This document shows, piece after piece, positions 32,841 through 44,201 of a stretch of DNA of 64,000 nucleotides. The translations under genes were made by a program, and so were the position numbers. The stretch is taken from contig WNNJ02003711.1 in NCBI GenBank assembly GCA_012934845.2, positions 27,688 to 91,687 on the forward strand, written 5' to 3'. This stretch comes from Pomphorhynchus laevis (Eukaryota; Acanthocephala; Palaeacanthocephala; Echinorhynchida; Pomphorhynchidae). The notes under the pieces were generated by a model that was given only the letters and a program-made list of their open reading frames with translations, did not search any database and had not been told where the DNA came from. How positions within the stretch are numbered: position 1 is the stretch's first letter; each line of letters begins with the position of its first letter.

Positions 32841-35746
32841 TCACAGATAATTGTTGAAATGGAATTGGACTTGGCGTTTGAAGCACGGCATATATGTTGA
32901 TTGGCGGATATGAATAGGCAGTTGCTTCCATAAGAGAGGAGCAGCCACAACGAAGGAGCGGAAGCCAAAAGAGGTAGAGTAGTTTGGGACATGTAAAAGA
33001 AGGCAATTACGGGAACGCAGAGCACAATACACAGTACGAGAATTGTCGAGAAAAGGAAGGTTTAGAAATGAAGGGGTATGAGAAGTTATAAGTCGAAAAG
33101 CAATGATAAGAAGACGAATTTGAACACGACAATAAATTGTAGGCAAGTCGAGAGAAGCAAGATGGTAGGATGTATTATCAAAACGACGAAGACGGAGGAG
33201 AACTCGGACGGCTGCGGTGATGATCCGTTGTAGGGGAAGAAGAGTGAATTTAGGTGAGTTGGAAAATAGACTAAGACAATAATCGAGTCTAGAAAAAAGG
33301 AGAAAAGATATTAGAGTCATACAAGAAGGGAAATTGATCAATCTACGAAATTGACGGAGGTTGCGGAGTATCAAGGTAGATGAGCGTACTTTATCACCAT
33401 CGAAAGGTTTAAGTGAAAGTCGGTTGCCGAAATGAAAGCCTAGGATAACGAGATTATCAACGATAGAAAGAATTGTAGAATTTAATGATACGGAAGGAGG
33501 TTCTACGCCGAAGCTTCGAGGTAGGATCCACATAATTTTAGATTTATCAAGATTCAGAGAAAGGCGAAGGGAATAAAGATGATTGGAAATTGAGACAAGA
33601 CAGCTGGAAACAGAAACACTAAGATCATGAATACGATAAGCAGGTGCGTGAGCATAGATGAGAATGTCATCAGCATATTGCATAACATGGAAGTTAAATT
33701 TATGAGAAATCGAAGACAAATCACCGAGAAGAAGAGAGAAAAGCATAGGGCCTAATACGGAGCCTTGTGGAACACCGGTCGGGATGGATGAAGGATGGGA
33801 GAGAGAAGAGTTAGAATAGACGCGAAATATACGGTTTGATAGATATGAAGATAACCATGATACAGTGGGTAAAGAGAAGCCTTAATCATGACGAAGGCGA
33901 TGTAGAAGAATCGAGTGATCGACGATGTCAAAAGCAGACGATAGATCAAGAGAAACTATGACACTACATAATTTATGATCGCGCGAGATGAGTAAGTCAT
34001 TATAAACTTTAAGACAGGCAATTTCAGTAGAGTGATTAGAGCGAAAAGCGGCTTGGAAGGGAGGAAACAAGTTAGAGGAAAAGAGATATGTATTAACTTG
34101 CTTGAGAACGAGACGCTAAAGGAGTTTGGAGAGGGTTTGGAGAAGTGAGATTGGACGATATGAAGATGGTAGTGAGGAGTCGAGAGTTTGCTTTTTGATG
34201 AGAGGACGAACAGTGGCGCATTTCCAGATGGAAGGAAATGTACGGCTACGGATGGACGAGTTGAACAATGTGGTTAGGAAGGGTAAGATAGAGGAGCAGA
34301 TATTTTTAAGCAAGTGAGTGGGAATTGGGTCAGAAGGAGAGGTTTTATTAGGTAATGACAGCAGAACCGAAGAAACTTCATCAGACGAAACGGGAAGAAG
34401 GTGGAATAGTTCTGGGAGGGAAGTATTAAAAGAGAAGAGTGGGTACAAGAGGGCTACGGGTAGTAGGGAAAGTAAATTAGATAGCTTAGTTTGTAGATAA
34501 GAAGAAAATTCATCAGGATTTATATTACAAGAAGTAGATGATCGTGAAAGAATTGAGTTTAAGATTTTCCAATGAGATTTAGAGTTGGAAGATGACTCGA
34601 GTTGATTTCGCCAAAAGATAGTACGTTTAGTACGTATAAGAATAAGATGTGAACGGCGTAGAGAAAAGTAGGAATCACGGAGATTTGGAGTGAGTGAGTT
34701 GGGAGAACGTTTAAGAAAGCGTTTATACATACGAAAAGAGTAACAGAGTCGACGCTTAGAAAGACTACAGTCAGAATCGAACCAGGGAGCATGGCGCAAG
34801 CGCTGGGAACGTCGAAGTCGACTAGGCAGAAGTTATTGAGGATCGACGTAAGTTCAGAATCAAACAGAATGCAGAGATCATCAGGAGAGTGATAGTTAAG
34901 AGGAAGTGAAAAGAGTGAAGAATTGAGTAAGGCTGTGCAGAGAATAGGGATATCGAGCAGCTTCCAGGGTCGACTTGGTGTAGATAATGGCAAAGGCGGA
35001 GAAGGAGGATGGGGACGAGTAAGAGTAAGATTGACAAGGATATGATCGGACAAACCGGGATCAGTAATTGACAAGGAGGTATAGTCATTGAAGCATTTAG
35101 GAACAGCAATGTTGTCGAGAGCACCGCCGAGAATATGAATTGGGCTTGTTGAAAGTAATTTATAGTTAAAATCAGAAAAAAGATTAGTTAAAGTGATAGA
35201 GTCAGAGTCAGGCGGGCGATCAAGACGAATGTTAAAGTCACCGAGAACAAAAGAAGGAGTATAAGACAATGAACAGTGAGACATTAGATCTGCAAGGTCG
35301 TTAAAGAAGATACGTGATTGGGCAACGCAACCTGGACGGTATACAATCACAAGTTCCAGAGGGAAAGGAGTTGATAATCTGAATATGAGTGATTCGAACG
35401 AAGTGTAACGGATGCTAACGTTGATTTTACGTAAAGACATTGGGTGACGAGCAATGGCAACAATACCGCCATGGTTAGAAGCAGTAGTTGTATGATATGC
35501 AATTTGACGAGCTGATTCAACTAGAGAACAACCAGAGCGACATAGACGACGAATAGCAAGATCGTCGGAGTCAGAGTGCCTGGATTCGGTAATGCAGAGA
35601 ATATCGATAGATAATTGATCGAAGATATCGAGAAGCATATCAGCTTTATGAAGAATGGAGCGAGTGTTGAATAGACTAAGACGAAAAGTATGCTTAGGAG
35701 CGAGATTGACTAGCGAAGAAGACAAGGGGGATAGATGGGACGCCAT
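32841..35746 (-). pseudogene. Family A ORF2 (APE endonuclease-RT), three breaks
   Basis: The endonuclease runs from the ATG at 35,746: DILCITESRHSD, VLGDFNIRLDRP, LSDHILVNLTL. The RT follows with SLDLSSAFDIVDHS, IPTGVPQGSVLG, QYADDILIYAHAP (about 33,650-33,680) and the C-terminal IYCRVQIRLLIIAF. Compared with the 38.4-41.4 kb copy there is a one-base loss near 34,833 and a TAA at 33,882. The TAG at 34,116, where the plus-strand copy at 7.76 kb has GAG, occurs in both minus-strand copies. The start codon overlaps the ORF1 end by 37 bases. Confidence 0.9.
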
Positions 35747-37086
35747 CGAATTTTTGGCCTAGTGTGTATAACGTGAAAATTTCCGTTGATTTGACGTATA
35801 GATAAGGATGACTCTCCGTTTGTTTCACGTCGATGTTTCTCAATGCGAGCTAAATTGAGCTGGGCAATATCAGAAGGGGAGCGGTCAGGAAAGATACGGC
35901 AAGTAGATGAAGTGGTAAGAAGTTTAAAGCGTTGGGAGAGTACAGAAGAGGCATGTGAACTATGTCGGAAAACGATTTTTAAGAGTGGAGGACTGAGATG
36001 ATTGGATTTAGTGGATTTGTTTAAACGAATAAAGGATACAGGATCGATATTATTGAAGAGGGATGTATTATTATCAGGAAGAATGGTTGCTATGATAGAC
36101 CTGAAAGCAGATACATCATCATCGAGGCGACATTGAGGAGAAGCAGATTCGGAAACCTTTAAATTAGATATGATAATGCATCGATCGCGCGAAGGAAAAC
36201 GATTACGTAGTGGTAGACGGACAGACCTGGTAGTATTAGAGGCAGAAGAGCAGATAAACGTGGGAATGACAGGGGTGTTAAGTGAAGATTTAAAATAGTT
36301 TGGAGCATGTGTGACAGGAGTGGATTGTTGAATCGGTTGATAGGAGATGTTACTGAAAATGATTTTGACGGAAGGATGTGAATTATTGATAGGTGATACG
36401 GTTGGAGCATGTGTGACAGAAGTGGATTGTTGAATAGGTTGAACGGAGATGTTACTGAAGATAATTTTGACAGAAGGATGTAAATTATTGAGAAGTGATA
36501 CGGTAGAGGTAGAGTAAGGAGTACGTGAAGAGAAGAAAGAAGTATGAGATGTATTTAGATGTGGGGATGAATAGGAAAAATGAGGTACGAGATGAAGGCC
36601 TTTACTGTTTGCATTGTTAGGAAGATGATTAAGGGAAGTTTTATCCGTAGTTAAAGGATGAGTGTGTGTGAGAGAAGTTTTAAGGACGGGTTTCATAGAT
36701 GACGAAGGAGTTAGTAAGCAAACGGATGACGACGATAGATTGGAAGATATGTTGTCGTTTGTTGATGTTCCATGTATAACAGCGGTCTGAGTCGACTGAG
36801 AGATATCATCAAGTTTATTTATTGAGCACAAATCTGTTTTGTTAGCGTTCAGAACTTCTCCACCGTTTGAGTGGTCATTCTTCATTAGCTTACCTACGAG
36901 GGCAGCACAACAGAAGCCGCAGAGGAAATTCCGATTTGAAACATTGTCCTTGTCAGTGAAAGGAATGGCAACGTGAGTCCAAACATTGCAGTTCTTATTG
37001 TCGCATCCAATTTGCTTTTCGATGTAAGCTTCCTTGACGGACTTGAGTTGCTGGCCGACATTTTTAGTTAGCTTTCTCTTTGCCAT
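35710..37086 (-). CDS. Family A ORF1, PHD-like zinc-finger and RNA-binding-type protein, intact
   Basis: This is a 458-residue open frame. Residues 1-70 are basic and carry a cysteine pattern (IGCDNKNCNVWTHV, then FLCGFCC) like the PHD/esterase-type zinc fingers known in ORF1 of CR1 and L2 LINEs. Residues 90-290 are a low-complexity Ser/Thr/Pro linker containing two diverged repeats with KIIFSNIS and QPIQQST. The C-terminus (RDRCIIISNLKV, HLSPPLLKIVFRHSSHA, RIFPDRSPSDIAQLNLARIE) resembles an RRM-like/basic ORF1 core and is conserved in all family copies. The frame is fully open, although ORF2 downstream is broken. Expression is unknown. Confidence 0.8.
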   Translation of the reverse strand: MAKRKLTKNVGQQLKSVKEAYIEKQIGCDNKNCNVWTHVAIPFTDKDNVSNRNFLCGFCCAALVGKLMKNDHSNGGEVLNANKTDLCSINKLDDISQSTQTAVIHGTSTNDNISSNLSSSSVCLLTPSSSMKPVLKTSLTHTHPLTTDKTSLNHLPNNANSKGLHLVPHFSYSSPHLNTSHTSFFSSRTPYSTSTVSLLNNLHPSVKIIFSNISVQPIQQSTSVTHAPTVSPINNSHPSVKIIFSNISYQPIQQSTPVTHAPNYFKSSLNTPVIPTFICSSASNTTRSVRLPLRNRFPSRDRCIIISNLKVSESASPQCRLDDDVSAFRSIIATILPDNNTSLFNNIDPVSFIRLNKSTKSNHLSPPLLKIVFRHSSHASSVLSQRFKLLTTSSTCRIFPDRSPSDIAQLNLARIEKHRRETNGESSLSIRQINGNFHVIHTRPKIRWRPIYPPCLLR

Positions 37087-37089
37087 AAT

Positions 37090-37335
37090 AAAATCTTAAT
37101 TAGTTAGTTGTAATCAAGAATGTTTAGACTCCGTTAGTATGCAAGTCGTTAGTTGTAAGTAGTTCGCGTTAGTTGTAAGTAGTCGTTAGTTGTAAGTAGC
37201 AAGCAAATGTCGTCGATGGTTGTCGATAATTGTCAAGCGGATGGTTGTCGTTAGTTGTCGTTGAAGGTTGACGTTGGTTGTCGTCGAAGATTGTAGTTTG
37301 ATTGCTTTACAATCTTAGTGGACAAGATTTTTTGC
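37090..37335 (-). promoter_or_regulatory. Family A 5' leader with short tandem repeats
   Basis: Three copies of CGTTAGTTGTAAGTAG lie at about 37,147-37,200, with further GTTGTCG(T/A) repeats up to 37,310. The innermost 31 nt (37,097-37,130; sense ACATTCTTGATTACAACTA) recur in front of family C ORF1 at 44.12 kb. LINE leaders usually hold an internal promoter; that this one does is inference. Confidence 0.4.
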
Positions 37336-37429
37336 GAGCGAAGCGAGCGGAACTGAAATTGTATGTTTATTAGGAACCAAATTTTTTTAAGGTATTTTTT
37401 TAAAGTATTTTTTAATATAGTGCATTAGA

Positions 37430-38230
37430 TAGCGGATAAAACACTTGGTCGTGCCAAAGCCGGAGAAAGAAACATTAAGTGTGATACATGGTTCTGGACG
37501 AATATGTAAAAGCAAAATTCAAAGGCAAGAAACGACTACTCCATGCATATCTCAGCGGCAACACATAGACAACCTGGCATGCATACCATTTAGCAAAGAG
37601 AAACTCTAAAAAGACTGTTGCGGTTGCCAGAGCCGTTCACTATAATAATGTCCGAAAAAGACTTAATACACGCGATGGTGAGCGAGACCTATTTTAGATT
37701 GTGAAGCTAAGGCATCAAAACACGCAGGATATTGACAGGTTTTTCTGCATCAATGGAAGGGACGGTAAACTATTAATCGATCGACATAAACTTCGAGATA
37801 CATTGCGTGATCATTTTGAGGAAATCTCAAATGAAGAGCTGCGCACCCCCGATCCCAGAAGTTGCAGTAACGTCCCATCCATTACCTCAAATAAGTGATG
37901 ACGAGGTAAAGTAAGCATCAAAGCGTATGATGACAAGTAAAGTTACATGCCCAGATGACATTGCGACTGAGCTTTGGAAGACAAAATCTGGGACCCTGTC
38001 CCCTAGCTAGCCAGCTTCTTCAACAAGATCATTGATGATAATGTCCAAGAGGTCGACCCAAGCGACGATGGCTAGACGGCCTTCATACAGATATGATGGC
38101 ATCTGAATTTTACCCAGACCACGCTCAAGATAGGGCGAAATGGAGGGCTAAATCCCACATAGCTCATCCCCCCTTAAAGCTGCACAAAGGCTGAAGAATA
38201 AGAAGATATAAGCAACTAGTGGAACCCCCA
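37430..38230 (+). mobile_element. RTE-clade LINE, linker and start of RT (right of the split)
   Basis: ADKTLGRAKAGERNIKCDTWFW at 37,435-37,500 continues the endonuclease-RT linker interrupted at 32,760. Downstream, QISDDEVK and SKRMMTSKVTCPDDIATELWK (37,895-37,980) is the RTE RT start (V-K-x-A-L-K-x-M-K-x-G-K-x-x-G-P-D-x-I). FFNKIIDDNVQEVD follows and then homology fades by 38,230. A small frame at 37,701-37,898 lies within it. The rest of the RT is missing. Confidence 0.7.
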
Positions 38231-38394
38231 ATATAATTTATTTGCAATTAAAAAATAAATGTTTATTGATTTGTACTTATAAAATTAAGAAATATTTCAG
38301 TATGAAAAACAGTAATAAAATGCATTTTACACTAAATTAAGCTAACTTTTTCCAAAAGACAAATTACATGACCAATACAAAACTGAATAATAAT

Positions 38395-41300
38395 ACAAAT
38401 TTATTAAATGTCGCAAATGAGTACAAGCTGTACGCTTACAAGTCCACGAACAAAAATGAAAAAGTCAAGCAGATAAATTGTTTAAATGGAATCGGATTTG
38501 TCGTTTGAAGCACGGCAGGGAAGTTGATGTGGCGAAAATGAATGGGCAGATGGTTCCACGATAGAGAAGCAGCCACAATGAAGGAGCGGAGTGCAAAGGA
38601 GGTAGAGTAGTTTGGGACATGTAAAAGAAGAGAATTACAGGAACGCAAGGAACAGTAAACATAACGAGAATTATCAAGAAAAGGAAGATAGAGAAATGAA
38701 TGGGTATGAAAAGTTATAAGTCGAAAAGCAATGATAAGAAGACGAATTTGAACACGACAATAAATTGTAGGCAAGTCGAGAGAAGCAAGATGGTAGGATG
38801 TATTATCAAAACGACGAAGACGGAGGAGAACTCGGACGGCTGCGGTGATAATGCGTTGTAGGGGAAGAAGAGTGAATTTAGGTGAGTTGGAAAATAGACT
38901 AAGACAATAATCGAGTCTAGAAAAAAGGAGAAAAGATATTAGAGTCATACAAGAAGAGAAATTGATCAATCTACGAAATTGACGGAGGTTGCGGAGTATC
39001 AAGGTAGATGAGCGTACTTTATCACCAACGAAAGGTTTAAGTGAAAGTCGGTTGCCGAAATGAAAGCCTAGGAAAACGAGATTATCAACGATAGAAAGAA
39101 TTGTAGAATTTAATGATACGGAAGGAGGTTCTACGCCGAAGCTTCGAGGTAGGATCCACATAATTTTAGATTTATCAAGATTCAGAGAAAGGCGAAGGGA
39201 ATAAAGATGATTGGAAATTGAGACAAGACAGTCGGAAGCAGAAACACTAAGTTCGTGAATACGATAAACAGGTGCATGAGCATAGATTATAATGTCATCA
39301 GCATATTGCATAACATGGAAGTTAAATTTATGAGAAATCGAAGACAAATCACCGAGAAGAAGAGAGAAAAGCATAGGGCCTAATACGGAGCCTTGTGGAA
39401 CACCGGTCGGGATGGATGAAGGATGGGAGAGAGAAGAGTTAGAATAGACGCGAAATGTACGGTTTGATAGATATGAAGAAAACCATGATACAGTGGGTAA
39501 AGAGAAGCCATAATCATGACGAAGGCGATGTAGAAGAATCGAGTGATCGACGATGTCAAAAGCAGACGATAGATCAAGAGAAACTATGACACTACATAAT
39601 TTATGATCGCGCGAGATGAGTAAGTCATTATAAACTTTAAGACAGGCAATTTCAGTAGAGTGATTAGAGCGAAAAGCGGCTTGGAAGGGAGGAAACAAGT
39701 TAGAGGAAAAGAGATATGTATTAACTTGCTTGAGAACGAGACGCTAAAGGAGTTTGGAGAGGGTTTGGAGAAGTGAGATTGGACGATATGAAGATGGTAG
39801 TGAGGAGTCGAGAGTTTGCTTTTTGATGAGAGGACGAACAGTGGCGCATTTCCAGATGGAAGGAAATGTACGGCTACGGATGGACGAGTTGAACAATGTG
39901 GTTAGGAAGGGTAAGATAGAGGAGCAGATATTTTTAAGCAAGTGAGTGGGAATTGGGTCAGAAGGAGAGGTTTTATTAGGTAATGACAGCAGAACCGAAG
40001 AAACTTCATCAGACGAAACGGGAAGAAGGTGGAATAGTTCTGGGAGGGAAGTATTAAAAGAGAAGAGTGGGTACAAGAGGGCTACGGGTAGTAGGGAAAG
40101 TAAATTAGATAGCTTAGTTTGTAGATAAGAAGAAAATTCATCAGGATTTATATTACAAGAAGTAGATGATCGTGAAAGAATTGAGTTTAAGATTTTCCAA
40201 TGAGATTTAGAGTTGGAAGATGACTCGAGTTGATTTCGCCAAAAGATAGTACGTTTAGTACGTATAAGAATAAGATGTGAACGGCGTAGAGAAAAGTAGG
40301 AATCACGGAGATTTGGAGTGAGTGAGTTGGGAGAACGTTTAAGAAAGCGTTTATACATACGAAAAGAGTAACAGATTCGACGCTTAGAAAGACTACAGTC
40401 AGAATCGAACCAGGGAGCATGGCGCAAGCGCTGGGAACGTCGAAGTCGACTAGGCAGAAGTTTATTGAGGATCGACGTAAGTTCAGAATCAAACAGAATG
40501 CAGAGATCATCAGGAGAGTGATAGTTAAGAGGAAGTGAAAAGAGTGAAGAATTGAGTAAGGCTGTGCAGAGAATAGGGATATCGAGCAGCTTCCAGGGTC
40601 GACTTGGTGTAGATAATGGCAAAGGCGGAGAAGGAGGATGGGGACGAGTAAGAGTAAGATTGACAAGGATATGATCGGACAAACCGGGATCAGTAATTGA
40701 CAAGGAGGTATAGTCATTGAAGCATTTAGGAACAGCAATGTTGTCGAGAGCACCGCCGAGAATATGAATTGGGCTTGTTGAAAGTAATTTATAGTTAAAA
40801 TCAGAAAAAAGATTAGTTAAAGTGATAGAGTCAGAGTCAGGCGGGCGATCAAGACGAATGTTAAAGTCACCGAGAACAAAAGAAGGAGTATAAGACAATG
40901 AACAGTGAGACATTAGATCTGCAAGGTCGTTAAAGAAGATACGTGATTGGGCAACGCAACCTGGACGGTATACAATCACAAGTTCCAGAGGGAAAGGAGT
41001 TGATAATCTGAATATGAGTGATTCGAACGAAGTGTAACGGATGCTAACGTTGATTTTACGTAAAGACATTGGGTGACGAGCAATGGCAACAATACCGCCA
41101 TGGTTAGAAGCAGTAGTTGTATGATATGCAATTTGACGAGCTGATTCAACTAGAGAACAACCAGAGCGACATAGACGACGAATAGCAAGATCGTCGGAGT
41201 CAGAGTGCCTGGATTCGGTAATGCAGAGAATATCGATAGATAATTGATCGAAGATATCGAGAAGCATATCAGCTTTATGAAGAATGGAGCGAGTGTTGAA

Positions 41301-41722
41301 TAGACTAAGACGAAAAGTATGCTTAGGAGCGAGATTGACTAGCGAAGAAGACAAGGGGGAGAGATGGGACGCCATCGAATTTTTGGCCTAGTGTGTATAA
41401 CGTGAAAATTTCCGTTGATTTGACGTATAGATAAGGATGACTCTCCGTTTGTTTCACGTCGATGTTTCTCAATGCGAGCTAAATTGAGCTGGGCAATATC
41501 AGAAGGGGAGCGGTCAGGAAAGATACGGCAAGTAGATGAAGTGGTAAGAAGTTTAAAGCGTTGGGAGAGTACAGAAGAGGCATGTGAACTATGTCGGAAA
41601 ACGATTTTTAAGAGTGGAGGACTGAGATGATTGGATTTAGTGGATTTGTTTAAACGAATAAAGGATACAGGAGCGATATTATTGAAGACGGATGGGTTAC
41701 CATCAGGATAACCCATCATGAT
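38395..41722 (-). mobile_element. Family A LINE, ORF2 nearly intact, 5'-truncated in ORF1
   Basis: The copy retains the last 126 codons of ORF1 (41,339-41,719) and all of ORF2. It ends with the stem-loop near 38,419-38,435 and a tail complementary to AATAATACAAATTTATTAAATG. It is almost identical to 33.1-35.75 kb, which places the two among the youngest repeats in the window. It lies 160 bp from the right end of the split RTE element. Confidence 0.95.
38436..41375 (-). pseudogene. Family A ORF2 with one in-frame stop
   Basis: Apart from a TAG at 39,744-39,746 the frame is open for about 980 codons, the best ORF2 in the window. It has the endonuclease (LFNTRSILHKADM, LGDFNIRLDRPPDSD, ITDPGLSDHILVNL), the pre-RT WFDSDCSLSKRR, the RT (LDLSSAFDIVDHS, TGVPQGSVLGPM, QYADDIIIYAH) and the C-terminal region to IPFKQFICLTFSF. 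The stop replaces a Glu in KLLERLVLKQ of the plus-strand copy and is shared with the 32.8-35.7 kb copy. Confidence 0.9.
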
Positions 41723-41734
41723 GTGATTAATAAC

Positions 41735-42835
41735 TGATGACGTGGTTAATAGCGATTACAATTACTTCCTCTTTCTCCCCCATCATATTTGTATCAATGA
41801 ACACACTACTTCTGCGATAAATTGTATTAAGTCTACCTCTAACCATCTTTCCTCCCTTCTTGCAGCTCTTAATATTAAAAGTCCAAAATTACTTGGATCA
41901 TCTTTCATCACTTCGACATAAATCCAATCCATGTATTTTATCTATTAATTCGATCATTCTCCCAATTGTTGACAATTTGATTTTCTTAGGTTTTCACTTC
42001 GACAATTTTCTTTCCATCAAAACTTTTGTTCATGACAAAGTTCGTTCTTCTTTTTTATTTCTTCGTGATCTCGGTCGCATTCGTTAACTGATCAACTTCC
42101 GCTCTTGTATCGTTCTGATATCGTCTCTCATATCTCCCAGAACTGATTATTGCCTTAGTCTCTATTTGCAAATTCTTCAAATTATGCGCTTTTATCTCTC
42201 CAACGTATCATAAACTATGCTGCTCGTGTCCTCTTGCGTCTTCGACGCTTCGACCATATCTCCCATAAGCTTTCCGTCTTATCTCAGACAACAATTAACC
42301 TTCGTGTTGAATTTCATTTGCATATCGTTTCCTTTTGTCTTCTATTTTGTCACTCACCATCCTACTTACATCTTTAATATTTTGATGTTTCACAATCTGC
42401 CTTCTCGGCTTTCCGATGAAGTAATTCGCTACTTCTCCGTCTCTCCGCACTCAGACAACTAAGGTATCCACTATTTTATCGTCGTTGCTCTACTTACCAG
42501 GAATTCTTTGCCATCTTAGTCCGCTCTTCCTCGCCGATTCCACTCTTAAACGACGTCTACGTTCCTGAACTATGGCTCATCCTCCACAATAAATCAAGAA
42601 ATATATTCCCTCGACATCATATCCTATTCACATTTCTATCATCCCTCTTCAGCGAATTACTCAACATTATTTTGTTTTCTCCCGACGTCTTGTAACATTC
42701 CACTCGTATACTTCCTTCAATTTCATCAGCAAATTTATTTTACATTTTATTTTGTTTCTCACGCTTTCTTTTTTCTTTGCGTGAGCTTGTAAGCGCGCAT
42801 TGGCGATCATTTGCCACTAGAAAATAAATAAAAAT
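41735..42835 (+). mobile_element. Family B LINE, 5'-truncated RT C-terminal half
   Basis: IILPIVDNLIFLGFHFDNFLS and FVHDKVRSSFLFLRDL (41,945-42,080) align with IIPIVHNLIFLGFHFDDYLSLKPFIRDKV of the 52 kb copy. Scattered C-terminal codons follow (RLRRFDHIS, near 42,240). The 3' end is CTTGTAAGCGCGCATTGGCGATCATTTGCCAC with an AAAATAAATAAAAATAAAAT tail. It is diverged and frame-broken. Confidence 0.75.
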
Positions 42836-42839
42836 AAAA

Positions 42840-44070
42840 TCAAAATAAAACATTGCTTCTGTAAAAATAATTTGAATAATATTATAGAAGAATCATTTAT
42901 ATAATAACAAATGATGCCGTTTAGCAGTTACATTAGTACTATAATAATACAAGGCCGACACAATCACATCACACCTTTACATAGAATGTGAATAAAAACG
43001 ATAATGCTAATTACTTTATATAATTTTGTATCTCATAATTAACTCTTCATTTTACTTAAGTAAACATTTGTTAAATTTAAAATCAGAAGTAAAATTTATT
43101 AAAATTAATAAATTAAAATTTTATTTTTTTAAATAAAGTTAAAATTTAAAATTAATATTAATATTTTTCTTGAATTTAATAAAAATAAAATTTAAAATAT
43201 TGCCTTTTAAAAACAGTCATACTGACGTTTTTGCTTATGTGTTTATCAATCTTTTATTTTTCTTATCGTAGCATTTAGGCTAATAAGTCCCCATTCACAA
43301 AAATCGTCAACTTGTCGTTTCCGTTTCTTTGTTATTGTCTAGATTTTTTTTGAAATCACACTTTTTGCTGTTGTAAATTTAGATTAAAACAGTAAAATCA
43401 ACTCAGTCGTGAGTAAATGCTCACATTTTGATCATTCACATTCGTTAAGAATTATCTCAGGAATGTAATTCTGAATTGCCCTTATGTCAATTAAGATAAT
43501 TCACCATTCCTCGATTTGGATGTAAGTGAGACTATTTTGATAATAAATAGTCATTTTAAATATGTGTCGTATATTTAAATATACATTATATAGTCATTTT
43601 ATATATATTAAAAATAAATATTATGCAATCATTTTCAATGTCATTCGTCAAAATTAAGACTGAATATTTAAAATTAATCATTTAAGTAATTTCCCGTGTT
43701 GTCTACACTCATTTGACGGTAAGTACAATTTAAATAACATATCCTATTTGATCTGTTATATATTTGAAATCAAATATATATAACAGATCAAATATTGCAA
43801 TATTAAAAAAATTCAAATTTTGGATACTGTCGATCAGTTAAATAACAAAATAAAAAGCTAATATTAACGTCATCTTAATCGGGAATAGTTGTGTTCAATT
43901 ATTATAATAGTAGCGCATGCAGGCATCAATATTTTGGTAGAATATTTTTAAAAAATATTCTAACTGATTGCAATTATTGATAATTGTCTAAATATTAGAA
44001 ATGTATAGTAACATATGCTCTCCTTTATTTGCCACTAAACATGTTAATATTAAGATACAATATTAATATT
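42840..44070. other. AT-rich intergenic DNA, no gene seen
   Basis: Very AT-rich, with one imperfect palindrome of about 22-bp arms at 43,745-43,794 (TATTTGATCTGTTATA and its complement). I see no coding exon. Confidence 0.6.
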
Positions 44071-44201
44071 GTATATATTAATACGGAGTTTATATATATT
44101 AATATATATTAATACGGAGTTTTAACATTCTTGATTACAACTAGAGAATCAACAAGAAAATTTATAAGTGTTCTAGCAAATTACACTGCAAATTCGCCAA
44201 T

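Larger units (their letters stand above)
32765..37335 (-). mobile_element. Family A LINE, near full length, inserted in an RTE element
   Basis: This is the only family A copy here with a complete ORF1. The leader (37,090-37,335) contains three copies of CGTTAGTTGTAAGTAG (on the plus strand) and related GTTGTCGTTA-type repeats. The 3' end has the stem-loop at 32,784-32,800 and a tail complementary to AATACAATAATTTATTTAACG. From about 33,080 leftward-to-right it is nearly identical to the copy at 38.4-41.7 kb. Its last 300 bp instead match the fragment at 51.0-51.3 kb, so it looks mosaic. Confidence 0.95.

Noticed and set aside
34126-34500. Plus-strand frames such as 34,126-34,317 and 39,754-39,945
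   Set aside because: They are antisense shadows of the family A RT and recur in each copy at the same place for that reason.
41705-42835. The minus-strand family A copy and the plus-strand LINE piece beside it as one 5'-inverted insertion
   Set aside because: The minus copy has its own complete 3' end at 38.4 kb and the plus piece belongs to family B, so these are separate insertions.
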